Source of the DNA: Herminiimonas sp.
GTDB lineage: Bacteria; Pseudomonadota; Gammaproteobacteria; Burkholderiales; Burkholderiaceae_D
NCBI GenBank assembly: GCA_028292265.1
Contig: JAQGMR010000072.1
Location: 120,987 to 184,986 of the forward strand
Length of the DNA: 64,000 bases
Direction of reading: 5' to 3'
Shown here: piece after piece, positions 7,624-16,153 of the stretch
Position numbering within the stretch: the first letter of the stretch is position 1
How the letters are laid out: each line of letters opens with the position of its first letter
Program-made: the position numbers and the translations under genes
The notes under the pieces: generated by a model
Databases searched by the model: none
What the model was told of the DNA's origin: nothing
Seen by the model: only the letters and a program-made list of their open reading frames with translations

Positions 7624-9372
7624 ATGAGCGCTATGCAACAGGATCCATCACGCGGTGAAGCCGGCAGAACAATGCCCCCTCCGGAGGTGCGTCGGGTACA
7701 GGACCAGGTACCGTCACCCTGCGAAGTACCGAAGGCGTCGCGCGCCAATGCGATGCTCGATTGCGGCTGGGGCCGGCTGATGTATGGTCCCTCATTCTCG
7801 TCGCCGAAGGTTCTTGCGCAAACCCTGCTTGAAGAAGAGCCGGGCAAGCGCGACATCGCTCTGCACGTCAGCGCGCCCCAGCTTGTGCTGGCCGAAGCAC
7901 CGGCCAACCTGTTCCTCGATCCTTCGCTCATTTTCCGGCGTACGCTTGATAAGCCTGCATCGACCGATGACGCGCCTGGCGTGCTCGTGCGCCGGCTCGC
8001 GACGCGGTCTGACATTGCCGCGATCAACCGGTTGTACCTGACCCGCGGCATGGTGCCGCTCGATCCGAATACCGTTTGGAGCCAGCGCAACTCAGACGCC
8101 ATCGTGTACCTGGTCGCGGAGGACGAGCATAGCGGCGAAGTCGTCGGATCAACGATCGGCGTAGACCACGTGACGGCCTTCGGTGACGAACTCGGGGGCA
8201 GCACCTTGTGGTGCCTTGTGGTGGACGCGCAAACTGGTTTGGTGGGAACCGGGCCAACGTTGATTGAGCATCTGGTCGCCGAGTTTAGTCGGCGAGGACG
8301 CAAATTCATGGACCTGTCGGTCTTGCACACCAACGAGCATGCCATCCGGCTATACGAGAAACTGGGGTTTGAGCAAGTGCCCGGCTTCGTCGTCAAGCAC
8401 AAGAATGCCATCAATGAACCGCTCTTCGTCAACACAGACCGGGTAGAAGGGCTCAATCCCTATGCGCGCCTGATCGTCGATGAGGCGCGGCGGCGCGGCA
8501 TCGGCGTTGATGTGCTCGACAGCGAGGCCGGCATCTTCAAGCTGCGCTACTGCGGCCATGAGATTCTTTGCCGCGAATCGCTGACTGAACTCACCGGCGG
8601 TGTCGCGATGACCTGGTGCCAGGACAAGGTTCTCACGTTGCGCCGCCTCGGCTCGGTTGGCTTGTGCGTGCCGCGCCAGCAAACTGCTGGTGACCCGCAG
8701 GCCGACGCACAGTTCCTGCGGGAGTGCGGTTCGGTCGTGGTCAAGCCGGCGCTTGGCGAGCAGGGGCGTGGCATCAGCGTGGACGTGCGGTCGGAACAGG
8801 ATTTACCCGGCGCGATTGGCCGCGCCGCGGCCGTGGGCGGTCATGTCGTGCTTGAGCAATATTGTCCCGGTCAAGACCTTCGCATCGTCGTCATCGGGTA
8901 CCAGGTCGTTGCCGCGGCAATCCGCCGACCGGCCGAGATAATAGGCAACGGAGAATCGAGCGTCGCGCGATTGATCGAGCGTCAGAGCGCGCGCCGGTCG
9001 GCCGCGACGGGAGGCGAAAGCAAAATTCCCGTCGACGCGGAAACCGAGCGCTGCCTGGCCGAACAGGGATTGAACATGGAGTCGATCCCAGAAAACGGAA
9101 CGCATATCACGGTAAGGAAAACCGCCAATTTGCATACCGGAGGCACGATTCACGACGTCACCGACATCTTGCATCCAGCCCTTCGGGAAGCGGCAGAAAC
9201 CGCTGCTCGGGCACTACGCATACCAGTCGTTGGCCTCGATTTTCTGGTGGATGCGCCTGATTCCGGAGGGTACGTCTTCATTGAAGCCAATGAAAGGCCG
9301 GGTCTCGCGAATCATGAACCGCAACCGACCGCGCAACGGTTCATCGACTTGCTGTTTCCGCTCACTGCATGA
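7624..9372 (+). CDS. ngg: N-acetylglutaminylglutamine synthetase (GNAT plus ATP-grasp)
   Basis: A 582-residue two-domain protein. Residues about 115 to 265 form a GNAT acetyltransferase (VVGSTIGVDHV, then LHTNEHAIRLYEKLGFEQVP). Residues about 290 to 580 form an ATP-grasp ligase with VVKPALGEQGRGISVDV and, near the end, VGLDFLVDAP and FIEANERPGLANHEP. This fusion is diagnostic of the NAGGN pathway: it acetylates glutamine and joins the two glutamines with ATP. ATG 7624 follows an AGGCAGG ribosome site. The 174-base space after the amidotransferase gene holds no gene. Its product feeds the amidotransferase encoded just upstream. Confidence 0.92.
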   Translation: MSAMQQDPSRGEAGRTMPPPEVRRVQDQVPSPCEVPKASRANAMLDCGWGRLMYGPSFSSPKVLAQTLLEEEPGKRDIALHVSAPQLVLAEAPANLFLDPSLIFRRTLDKPASTDDAPGVLVRRLATRSDIAAINRLYLTRGMVPLDPNTVWSQRNSDAIVYLVAEDEHSGEVVGSTIGVDHVTAFGDELGGSTLWCLVVDAQTGLVGTGPTLIEHLVAEFSRRGRKFMDLSVLHTNEHAIRLYEKLGFEQVPGFVVKHKNAINEPLFVNTDRVEGLNPYARLIVDEARRRGIGVDVLDSEAGIFKLRYCGHEILCRESLTELTGGVAMTWCQDKVLTLRRLGSVGLCVPRQQTAGDPQADAQFLRECGSVVVKPALGEQGRGISVDVRSEQDLPGAIGRAAAVGGHVVLEQYCPGQDLRIVVIGYQVVAAAIRRPAEIIGNGESSVARLIERQSARRSAATGGESKIPVDAETERCLAEQGLNMESIPENGTHITVRKTANLHTGGTIHDVTDILHPALREAAETAARALRIPVVGLDFLVDAPDSGGYVFIEANERPGLANHEPQPTAQRFIDLLFPLTA

Positions 9373-9391
9373 CACGACACCAGGGCCCCTG

Positions 9392-10576
9392 ATGGAAAAA
9401 ATTTCGGTCGACACGGCCTACCTGAAGACAACCTTGCTGGAGCTGCTGGCTATTCCGAGTCCGTCAGGGCTGACTGACGCCATCGTGCACTACACTGGCG
9501 GCCAACTCGACAAGCTCGGCATACGCTACGTGCTGACGAGGCGCGGCACGATACGGGCTATCCTGCCGCGCAGTATTCCAGAGCGGCGACGCACCAGCCC
9601 GGCTTGCGCGATCGTGGCCCATCTGGATACGCTGGGCGCAATGGTCAGTGAAGTGAAGCCAAATGGCCGGGTGGCGCTCGTGCCAGTTGGAACGTGGTCG
9701 AGCCGCTGGGCAGAAGGCGGCCGTGTCACCGTCTTTACCGACAACGGCCGTTATCGCGGCTCGGTCTTGCCGCTGCTGGCGAGCGGCCATGCATATGGCG
9801 ACGCGGTCGACACGCAGCCCGTGGGATGGGACCAGGTGGAATTGCGCGTCGACGAGCCGGTTTTTTCGGCGCAAGCGGTCGCCGCGCTTGGTATCCAGGC
9901 CGGAGACTTTGTCGCATTCGACCCAAATGTAGAAATGCTGGACAACGGGTTCATTGTTTCGCGCTATCTCGACAACAAGGCCGGTGTCGCCGCACTGTTG
10001 ACCGCGCTGAAGGGGATAGTGGACGGGAAGCTTGCGATACCGATGAACTGCCACTCAATTTTTACGTTGACGGAAGAAGTCGGGTCGGGCGCGCAGGCCG
10101 GCATCGAGGCGGATGTCAGCGAGGTGATCGGCGTCGATATCGGTCCTACCACCGCGGCCCAGGAATCGGACCAGTCGGGCGTGACCATTCCGCTGATGGA
10201 TTCCGCAGGACCGCACGACTATCACCTGACCCGGCGTCTCCTTGCCTTGTGCAACGAGTATGGCATTCCAAACCGGCGCGATGTCTTCCGCTTCTATCAC
10301 TCCGACGCGGGGGCCGCCGTGTCAGCGGGACATGATGTGCGGACCGCCCTGCTCTGTTTTCCGACGGACGCGTCGCACGGCTACGAGCGCACGCAGCTTT
10401 CGTCGCTGGTGCATCTTGCGCAATTGCTTGGCTTGTACATGCAGTCCGGACCGACCATTCCAGAAGACCGCGCACCGGTACTGGATTCAGTCGAAAGCTT
10501 CTCGCATCAGCTGGATGTGAACCAGTTGAGCCTGCCTGAAATGGTCCGGCCCGACCCCGGGAAATTGCTGGGGTAA
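9392..10576 (+). CDS. M42-family peptidase of the NAGGN osmoprotectant system
   Basis: The 394-residue protein starts at ATG 9392, 19 bases after the synthetase stop; an earlier in-frame ATG at 9230 lies inside the upstream gene and is rejected. M42 metal-ligand motifs are all visible: IVAHLDTLGA, SRYLDNKAG, TEEVGSGA, GVDIG and a late FYHSDAG/GHD segment. M42 enzymes are dinuclear zinc or cobalt aminopeptidases. A member of this family is the regular third partner of the amidotransferase and GNAT/ATP-grasp genes, and presumably degrades NAGGN or an intermediate when osmotic stress ends. That catalytic role is inferred, not proven. Confidence 0.88.
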   Translation: MEKISVDTAYLKTTLLELLAIPSPSGLTDAIVHYTGGQLDKLGIRYVLTRRGTIRAILPRSIPERRRTSPACAIVAHLDTLGAMVSEVKPNGRVALVPVGTWSSRWAEGGRVTVFTDNGRYRGSVLPLLASGHAYGDAVDTQPVGWDQVELRVDEPVFSAQAVAALGIQAGDFVAFDPNVEMLDNGFIVSRYLDNKAGVAALLTALKGIVDGKLAIPMNCHSIFTLTEEVGSGAQAGIEADVSEVIGVDIGPTTAAQESDQSGVTIPLMDSAGPHDYHLTRRLLALCNEYGIPNRRDVFRFYHSDAGAAVSAGHDVRTALLCFPTDASHGYERTQLSSLVHLAQLLGLYMQSGPTIPEDRAPVLDSVESFSHQLDVNQLSLPEMVRPDPGKLLG

Positions 10577-10667
10577 CCGGGCGCGACCGCGCCAGGTGAG
10601 AAGTCAGGAGTTTGCGCTGTCGTAGGTGCACAGCACCGCAGCAGCGGTTCGTCTGCCGCGCAGCCCC

Positions 10668-10689
10668 CTGACAGGGTTTGACCTGTCAG
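10668..10689. terminator. Hairpin between convergent genes
   Basis: CTGACAGG (10668 to 10675) and CCTGTCAG (10682 to 10689) form a perfect eight-pair stem with a six-base loop. It lies between the convergent ends of the NAGGN operon and the host-attachment gene and would serve both strands. No strong T-run follows. Confidence 0.6.
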
Positions 10690-10703
10690 TGGCTTCGCTT
10701 TGT

Positions 10704-11171
10704 CTAGTGCGGCCGCTGCTGCGCTTTTACCTCGTCGCACAGCGCCTTGCCGTCCAGATGGGTGTAGTCCTTGTTGATCTCTGTCTTTACCAGGGACATG
10801 ACTTGCGGATCAAGCAGTTCACGCAGCGCTCCCAGGAATTTTGGCGATGCCACGAGATCGAGTTCCTGATAGCGTCCTTCCTGCGCCGCCTTCAACAGAA
10901 ACGTGTTGATGTCGCGGGCAAACAGTTCCGCTTGATGCTTCTCCGGCGATACGGGAGGTTGATACAGTTTGTTGGGCGTTGCACCGCCGGTATTGTGGAT
11001 GCTCTTGGTTCCGGAAGTCGCGCCGATCTTGTCGTTCTCGGATTCGATCGCGCGCAGTCGCACGGCTTCATTGACCATGTCGGTCACTTCTTCAATCTCA
11101 TCCGCCGCATTCTGCTGCGCGAATATTCTGGCCCTGCTTGCATTGGCTGAAACAATCCAGGTCGCTGGCAT
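10704..11171 (-). CDS. Host attachment protein-like (baeRF family) protein
   Basis: A 155-residue cytoplasmic protein beginning MPATWIVSANASRARIF and containing a central phosphate-poor linker and the C-terminal SPKFLGALRELLDP and GKALCDEVKAQ-like segments. This pattern matches the family annotated as host attachment protein, which is related to bacterial release-factor-1-like (eRF1/Pelota superfamily) domains. The family name comes from a plant-associated context and its biochemical role is not established. GAGGA precedes ATG 11171 at good spacing. It stands alone, convergent with the NAGGN operon. Confidence 0.75.
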   Translation of the reverse strand: MPATWIVSANASRARIFAQQNAADEIEEVTDMVNEAVRLRAIESENDKIGATSGTKSIHNTGGATPNKLYQPPVSPEKHQAELFARDINTFLLKAAQEGRYQELDLVASPKFLGALRELLDPQVMSLVKTEINKDYTHLDGKALCDEVKAQQRPH

Positions 11172-11332
11172 GATGTCCTCGTCTAATTGAATGACATCAT
11201 TCGACGCGATGGTGGCCGGAATGTTCCACCGACTACGGACAGCAGAAACCTGTCAGGGGACGTCCTGTTTTCGCCAATCCGCCAGTCCGTAATCCGCAAA
11301 TTCAAGCGACCGGTGGTTCCCGATCTAACGCC

Positions 11333-11752
11333 TCACGGCGCAGCCACCTTGATGGTCGCTGGCGCGTCCATCACCCGCAACGGCAGGAGCGACAAATGTT
11401 TTGCCGCCAGTTTCTTTTCAAGCGACTTTTGCAGACCGCTGAAACTGGTCCGCCTTGGATCAAAGGCAACCGCAAGCGCCGCTGAATCGAGAGAAATGCG
11501 CAAGCTGCCCTTGTCTGCACCTTCGGCATTACTTGCAAGGGCCTCAAGCTCGCGTACTGCCTTGGCATCGACGACTATTGCGCCGTCGATGCCAAAGAAT
11601 GCGATCTGATGCCGGGCATCCAGCGCGCGTGTGATGACGGCATGGTCGTACACCGACGCGATCTTGTCCTCGACGCAATAACCGCATGCGAATGCTGGCG
11701 GTGCATGCAATGCCGCCAGCATTATGCCGAGTGTGACGGCCGCAGGCTTCAT
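11333..11752 (-). CDS. Small secreted CGYC-motif protein coupled to nirK
   Basis: The 139-residue product has a signal peptide (MKPAAVTLGIMLAALHAPPAFA) followed at once by CGYCVEDK, so the mature protein would begin at or next to the cysteine pair. The remainder is a compact alpha/beta sequence with no other cysteines (AFDPRRTSFSGLQKSLEKKL) that resembles a small ferredoxin-like or HMA-like fold only loosely. Its ATG overlaps the nirK stop as ATGA, so the two are translationally coupled. A periplasmic role in copper delivery to, or redox maintenance of, the nitrite reductase is a reasonable inference. I do not recognise the family. Confidence 0.7.
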   Translation of the reverse strand: MKPAAVTLGIMLAALHAPPAFACGYCVEDKIASVYDHAVITRALDARHQIAFFGIDGAIVVDAKAVRELEALASNAEGADKGSLRISLDSAALAVAFDPRRTSFSGLQKSLEKKLAAKHLSLLPLRVMDAPATIKVAAP

Positions 11753-13209
11753 CCGTGCGCGCTTGCAGGTTGGGCGGCGCCCGCCGGCTGCGCGTCGTAC
11801 CAGTGGAAGTATTTCAGGTACTGCTGGATTTCCGGCGCGTTCAGGTTCTGGTTTGGCATCGGAATGTTGTTGAACTCCTTGAGCATGGCCTTGGCGTCTG
11901 CGTCATCGACAAGCATCTTCTCTGGCGACTGCATCCATTTGGCGAGCCAGTCGTCGCTGCGGCGCTTGGTAACACCGGCCAGGTCAGGGCCCAGTTTGCG
12001 TCCTCCTCCGATCGAATGGCACGCCAGGCATTTGCTCTCGAAGTCGAGCTTCCCCTTTACCGCCATCGGCTCGTTTGGCGTGGCTGTGGCTGGCATGTTG
12101 TGATGCTCGAGATCGGCGGCTGACTGTTTTTTGTCGCTGGCGTCGACCAGTCCGATGGCCCCTTGGGAGGCGTTGGCGAAGTGGTGGTCGACCATGATGT
12201 ATTGCCCGGCTTCCGGTATGAGGAATTCAACGATGGCTGCGTTGGAAGAGCCCAGCAGAACGGTCTGCATGCCCCGTGACTGATTGTCCGGATTGCCATC
12301 CATCCAGACCCTGTCGAAGATGGTGCCCACCACGTGGAAGCTCGAAGTCTTGCTCGGACCGACGTTCAACACAAAGAGCCGGACTCGTTCCCCCGGCTTG
12401 GCTGGAAGCGGCTTCTTCACCATGCCGTTGTGAGACCCGTTGAAGACGGTGTAACTCGGCAGCGCCTTCTTCACGGCGTCGCCGTCCAGGACGTAAAGTG
12501 GCTGGCCATCGACTTTACGGTCCTGCGGGTCGGGCTTCACGTAAAATTCACTCTGGATCACGACATATTCGCGATCCGCCTTGGTCGGATAGCCCTCGCG
12601 CGGCTCCACGATCAGGGCACCATACATGCCCGAGGCAATGTGCTCAAGAATCATCGGCGTGCCGCAGTGGAACATAAAGACGCCTGGGTAGTTAAGCGTA
12701 AATTCGAACTCTATAGTCTGACCCGGTGCCACCGATCGATACTTGTCCTGCGGCGAAACCATGGCGGCGTGAAAGTCCATGGAGTGCATCATCGGTGCGG
12801 AGGAAAGCTGCAAGCCGGGCATGACCTCATCGCTGCGATTGGTCATGCTGAATTTGATCCGGTCGCCGACGCGGGCACGGATCGTCGGCCCGGGGACCTG
12901 ATCGCCAAAGGTCCAGGCGCTGAACTTCACGCCAGGCGCGATTTCCACGATCTTGTGGGTCGTATCCAGCCGAATCGTCTTGACCGGGGCAGGGTCGAGC
13001 GGCTTCAGTTCGCTACCCATGCTGAGCGCTGACCCTTCGGCAAAGGCGCCAGTGTGGCGCTCCGTCGAGAGCTTCGCCGGAACCGGCTTCAAGTCCATTT
13101 TGGCTGGGTCGTACGGATCCAGCTTTGGGGTCTCCTGCTTACAGCCGGTGACGGCGAGGCCAAGTGCGCCAACAAAGGCGATGCGGTAAAAAAAGCCGGA
13201 GATTTGCAC
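11749..13209 (-). CDS. nirK: Copper nitrite reductase with C-terminal cytochrome c domain
   Basis: The 486-residue protein starts at GTG 13209 and has a lipoprotein-like signal ending VTGC (Cys23). Two cupredoxin domains carry the expected ligands: MHSMDFH, then FHCGTPMILEHIASGM for type 1 and type 2 copper, and SFHVVGTIF for the last type 2 histidine. A cytochrome c domain follows with CLACH near residues 392 to 396 and a methionine ligand in NNIPMPNQN. This is the three-domain type known from Ralstonia pickettii, in which the haem delivers electrons directly to copper. It reduces nitrite to nitric oxide in the periplasm. No nitric oxide reductase is present in the window. The next gene overlaps the stop. 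Confidence 0.95.
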   Translation of the reverse strand: MQISGFFYRIAFVGALGLAVTGCKQETPKLDPYDPAKMDLKPVPAKLSTERHTGAFAEGSALSMGSELKPLDPAPVKTIRLDTTHKIVEIAPGVKFSAWTFGDQVPGPTIRARVGDRIKFSMTNRSDEVMPGLQLSSAPMMHSMDFHAAMVSPQDKYRSVAPGQTIEFEFTLNYPGVFMFHCGTPMILEHIASGMYGALIVEPREGYPTKADREYVVIQSEFYVKPDPQDRKVDGQPLYVLDGDAVKKALPSYTVFNGSHNGMVKKPLPAKPGERVRLFVLNVGPSKTSSFHVVGTIFDRVWMDGNPDNQSRGMQTVLLGSSNAAIVEFLIPEAGQYIMVDHHFANASQGAIGLVDASDKKQSAADLEHHNMPATATPNEPMAVKGKLDFESKCLACHSIGGGRKLGPDLAGVTKRRSDDWLAKWMQSPEKMLVDDADAKAMLKEFNNIPMPNQNLNAPEIQQYLKYFHWYDAQPAGAAQPASAHG

Positions 13210-13295
13210 GGAGGCGTCCCTTTTAATTTGTTGTTATTGAATCGTGACCATCCGCGATGGTGGTCGATCCTAATGGGCAACTGCACCGGAAATCG

Positions 13296-13309
13296 TTGCG
13301 GTAGATCAA
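13296..13309. promoter_or_regulatory. FNR/NNR-like box upstream of nirK
   Basis: TTGCGGTAGATCAA matches the FNR/DNR consensus TTGAT-N4-ATCAA at eight of ten positions, with a perfect right half. It lies 87 bases upstream of the nirK start. An accessory hairpin-like repeat (ACCATC-CGC-GATGGT, 13247 to 13261) sits between box and gene. Control of nirK by oxygen- or NO-sensing Crp/Fnr regulators is well known; this site is a candidate only. Confidence 0.4.
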
Positions 13310-13513
13310 ATTCGTCAGTCAAGTGGCCGTTAATCGGTTTTAAGAGACGAGTCGTCGGGGTTCGGTGGCCGGTAACGTGTCCTCGGCTTTCCGCGGCTGA
13401 TTTACAGGCGCTGGCACGACCGGAATCAAAGGGGCCCTCCCACAAGGGAGAACAATAAGGGGGAATGCAGGACTTAACCCGCGTGCCCCGCGCAAACCGT
13501 CAAAGGATCGGCA

Positions 13514-14209
13514 ATGAACCCTGACCACAACGTAGCGAGATGCGGGTCTGGTTACAGATCCGGTAATGACAGCGGTCGCCGTGTCGCGCCGGTCGCAAGC
13601 TTGCTCGCCATCGTCCTGACCTGCGCCCTGCCGCAAGCCTGGGCGCAAAAGGCGACGGCCGAAGAGACACTCAAGTCGGCGACGGAGACTGCCAAAAAAA
13701 TTCGTGAAGCGACCGGAAGCAAGCCAGCGCCCGAGCCGATCCCTGCGGGTAACCCCTGCGACATCCTTTCCTCAGGCGACGTGCAAAGAGCGTTTCCCGG
13801 CGTGAAGGCAGGCGAGCGCAGCAAGCGGCTGGAGGAATACGGCATTACGGAATGCGCATGGAAAGGGCCGAGCGGGCAGGTAGTTCTGGTGGCTCAGGAG
13901 TCGACTTCCAAGGGCACCGTCAAGGAAGACGCCATGGGCATGGCTCAGGGATTCACCGATCCCTTTAGTCAGGAATCGCTCAAGAACGTGCGCTTCGAAT
14001 CTTTCAGCGATGTGGGGACTCCCGCCATGGGCTTCGTGGAGAAGAAGGACCCCAAGCGCGGCATTCTCGGCGATGGCGCGATGCTGTTCATGCGCAACGG
14101 AGAGCGCACCATTTCCCTGGGTTCGAGCGAACTGGCGCAGCGCGAGCGCGGCGCCGCCCTCAAGACGCTCGGCGAGCTTGGGAAGGCTGCGTCGAAACGG
14201 CTGAAATAG
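13514..14209 (+). CDS. Secreted protein of unknown function
   Basis: A 231-residue protein with a long N-terminal region, hydrophobic signal (VASLLAIVLTCALPQAWAQ) and a probable cut after AWA. The mature part has two cysteines (NPCDILSSGDVQRAFPG and ITECAWKG) spaced like those in small extracytoplasmic DUF3558-like lipoproteins, which would form a disulphide. The rest is soluble and rich in lysine and glutamate. GGATC lies ahead of ATG 13514. It is divergent from nirK and shares the intergenic region with it, but a functional link is not evident. The family assignment is tentative. Confidence 0.6.
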   Translation: MNPDHNVARCGSGYRSGNDSGRRVAPVASLLAIVLTCALPQAWAQKATAEETLKSATETAKKIREATGSKPAPEPIPAGNPCDILSSGDVQRAFPGVKAGERSKRLEEYGITECAWKGPSGQVVLVAQESTSKGTVKEDAMGMAQGFTDPFSQESLKNVRFESFSDVGTPAMGFVEKKDPKRGILGDGAMLFMRNGERTISLGSSELAQRERGAALKTLGELGKAASKRLK

Positions 14210-14250
14210 TGGTGCGTACTGTCGCGGCATACTGGTAGGGCAAGTTTAGC

Positions 14251-14292
14251 CGCCGCGCCTCTCGAGGTTGTTTGGAGGACGACGGCGCGGCG
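14251..14292. terminator. Long inverted repeat between convergent genes
   Basis: CGCCGCGCC (14251 to 14259) and GGCGCGGCG (14284 to 14292) are perfect nine-base complements separated by 24 bases. The element lies between two convergent genes and probably acts as a bidirectional terminator. No T-run is present. Confidence 0.5.
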
Positions 14293-14296
14293 TCGG

Positions 14297-14728
14297 CTAG
14301 GACCTCCGCCTTGACCTTCGAATCAGGAATATAACGCCACCGACAATCAGGGCCAAAAGGAGGATTGTGCCGATACCTCCGCCGCCAGACTGGCCCATAC
14401 CCGCGCCCATGCCCGAACCGCCCATGTGGGACAGCAATGAACCGGCGCCCAAACCGAGGAGAGCACCGCCCAGCATGCCGCCCATTGGTGAACTGGGTCG
14501 AGGAAGCGCTGCGGGCTGCTGCGGCAGGGAACGCGACGCCGTGTCGGCAGGTGGGCGGGCTGGACTGACGGACTGGCTCTGTGACGGCGCAGATGGTGCC
14601 TGACGCATGCTCTGCGATTGTCTGCCGATCGGCCTGCCCCCACCGCCAAGTCGTCGCGCTTCCACATCGTTTGCGACAACGATGAGCGCCATGAATACGA
14701 GGAGAAACGATAGCAGTACCTTTTTCAT
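14297..14728 (-). CDS. Glycine-rich membrane protein resembling the N-terminus of Tim44-like proteins
   Basis: The 143 residues comprise a signal or anchor helix, the segment VEARRLGGGGRPIGRQSQSM, a serine/proline/glutamine linker, a glycine-rich stretch (GGMLGGALLGLGAG) and a C-terminal transmembrane helix ending in RRSRRRS. This order matches the N-terminal half of bacterial Tim44-domain proteins of about 280 residues, but the protein stops where the soluble Tim44 domain should begin. GGAAG precedes ATG 14728. It may be a naturally short version or a truncated gene; no Tim44 remnant is visible downstream. Function unknown. Confidence 0.65.
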   Translation of the reverse strand: MKKVLLSFLLVFMALIVVANDVEARRLGGGGRPIGRQSQSMRQAPSAPSQSQSVSPARPPADTASRSLPQQPAALPRPSSPMGGMLGGALLGLGAGSLLSHMGGSGMGAGMGQSGGGGIGTILLLALIVGGVIFLIRRSRRRS

Positions 14729-14865
14729 TCTGGATCTTCCGGTAGTGGGATGATGAATAGCGAAGCCGCTCGTTAATAAGAAGATGTCCGCTACACAAAA
14801 GTTCCGGAATTAGCGCCGCATTCACCGCGACTGGGCGACGTGGCGACCTCCGATTCCCGCATGAT

Positions 14866-15804
14866 TCATAGAGACGCGTCGGCGACTTCGGAATCCGAAA
14901 AGATGCCGCACACGACGTCCCGCAGCCACTTGTTGCCTGCCTCCTTGTGGACTTTTGCATGCCAAAAAAGATTGATGTCGATTTCCGGCAAGGCCAGCGG
15001 ATGCGGGACGTAGGTTAAACCGAACGGCTTCGCACATTGTTTGGCATAACTTTCGGGCACCGTCGCCACCATATTGTTTGCGTTGTTCGCGAGGATATGG
15101 CCAACCGCGACATAGTGCGGTACGGTAAGCCGCACGTTGCGATGGATCCCCTTGCGCTCGATCGATTCGTTTACCTCGGCATGGCCTGACCCCGGCGGGA
15201 CGACAACAAGATGCTCGGCCGAACAGTACTCGTCCAAAGACAGGCTTCCCTTGTCGAAGATATGCCCGCTGCGGAACATGCAGACATAGCGCTGCTTGAA
15301 AAGGCGACGCTGAAAGTAGCCTGTCTTGAAGTGAGGAAGCGTCCCCATCGCAAGATCCACTTGGCCAGCTTCCATCGCGTCTTGGAGGTTGACCGTCGTG
15401 TTGCGCAGGGTGCTGATTGACACGTTGGGGGACAAGGCATTCAGCTTGTCCATCAATTTCGGCAGGAAGTTGATCTCCCCAATGTCGTTCAAGCCGAGTG
15501 TGAACCTGCGGGCGCTGGTCGCCGGGTCAAAGGTCGCACGTTCATTCAGGGCGGCGTGAAGGGTGCTCAAGGCATGCGCTACCGGTTCAGCCAGTTGCAG
15601 AGCAAAGGCGGTCGGTTCCATGCCGGTCGGCGAGCGCAAGAAGAGCTTGTCGTCGAGCAGCTTCCTGAGCCTGTTCAGCGCATTGCTCACAGCCGGCTGA
15701 CTTACATTGAGCTTTTTTGCCACGGCCGCGACCCGCCGCTCAGCAAGCAGGTGATTGAAGACGACGAGCAGATTCAAATCAATGTCATTCAAGTTCATGT
15801 GCAT
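14866..15804 (-). CDS. LysR-family regulator, NahR/NagR-like
   Basis: A 312-residue LysR protein. The N-terminal helix-turn-helix (DLNLLVVFNHLLAERRVAAV, then LNVSQPAVSNALNRLRKLL) and the following FLRSPTGMEPTAFALQLAEPV closely resemble NahR/NagR-type activators of aromatic catabolism. A periplasmic-binding-protein-like effector domain makes up the rest. The start may be ATG 15804 or the ATG two codons later. It is divergent from the Rieske oxygenase genes, the standard arrangement for a LysR protein that activates them in response to an aromatic carboxylate. A near-perfect T-N11-A site lies in the shared promoter region. Confidence 0.85.
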   Translation of the reverse strand: MHMNLNDIDLNLLVVFNHLLAERRVAAVAKKLNVSQPAVSNALNRLRKLLDDKLFLRSPTGMEPTAFALQLAEPVAHALSTLHAALNERATFDPATSARRFTLGLNDIGEINFLPKLMDKLNALSPNVSISTLRNTTVNLQDAMEAGQVDLAMGTLPHFKTGYFQRRLFKQRYVCMFRSGHIFDKGSLSLDEYCSAEHLVVVPPGSGHAEVNESIERKGIHRNVRLTVPHYVAVGHILANNANNMVATVPESYAKQCAKPFGLTYVPHPLALPEIDINLFWHAKVHKEAGNKWLRDVVCGIFSDSEVADASL

Positions 15805-16007
15805 GCTTTCTTAAAAGCGGTGATTCGCAGGCGTGCCGAGTCGAGAGGTCCACAGTCGTGGATGCACTTGTGCTGCCGCCCTCCGTACAAGCCTTCTGTA
15901 CGGCACCGGGACTCGCGCTTGCAGGCAGGTTTCTTCGATCCCTGGAGATGGTCCGTTCCGTCCGGGACATTCACGGACGTTATTTCCAACATTCACCAGT
16001 TTCTATA

Positions 16008-16020
16008 TCTTAATGTAAGA
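16008..16020. promoter_or_regulatory. LysR T-N11-A operator in the Rieske oxygenase promoter
   Basis: TCTTAATGTAAGA is a palindrome with arms TCTTA and TAAGA, and it fits the LysR consensus T-N11-A exactly. A possible minus 10 (TATACT, 16029 to 16034) follows at a distance that would place the palindrome over the minus 35 box, as in activated LysR promoters. A second inverted repeat, GTCCG-N9-CGGAC (15960 to 15978), lies farther upstream and could be the recognition half. The rest of the 349-base divergent region shows nothing else. Confidence 0.55.
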
Positions 16021-16153
16021 CCGCTCCCTATACTTTCCAGGGATCGCGGCAAGTTTCCATGCCCGGAGCGGACTCAGCGCCTCGGCATCTTCCTCTGGGC
16101 GCGACCGCATCCATCTTTGCGTTACGGTTATATAAATCTCAGGATACAAAGCC

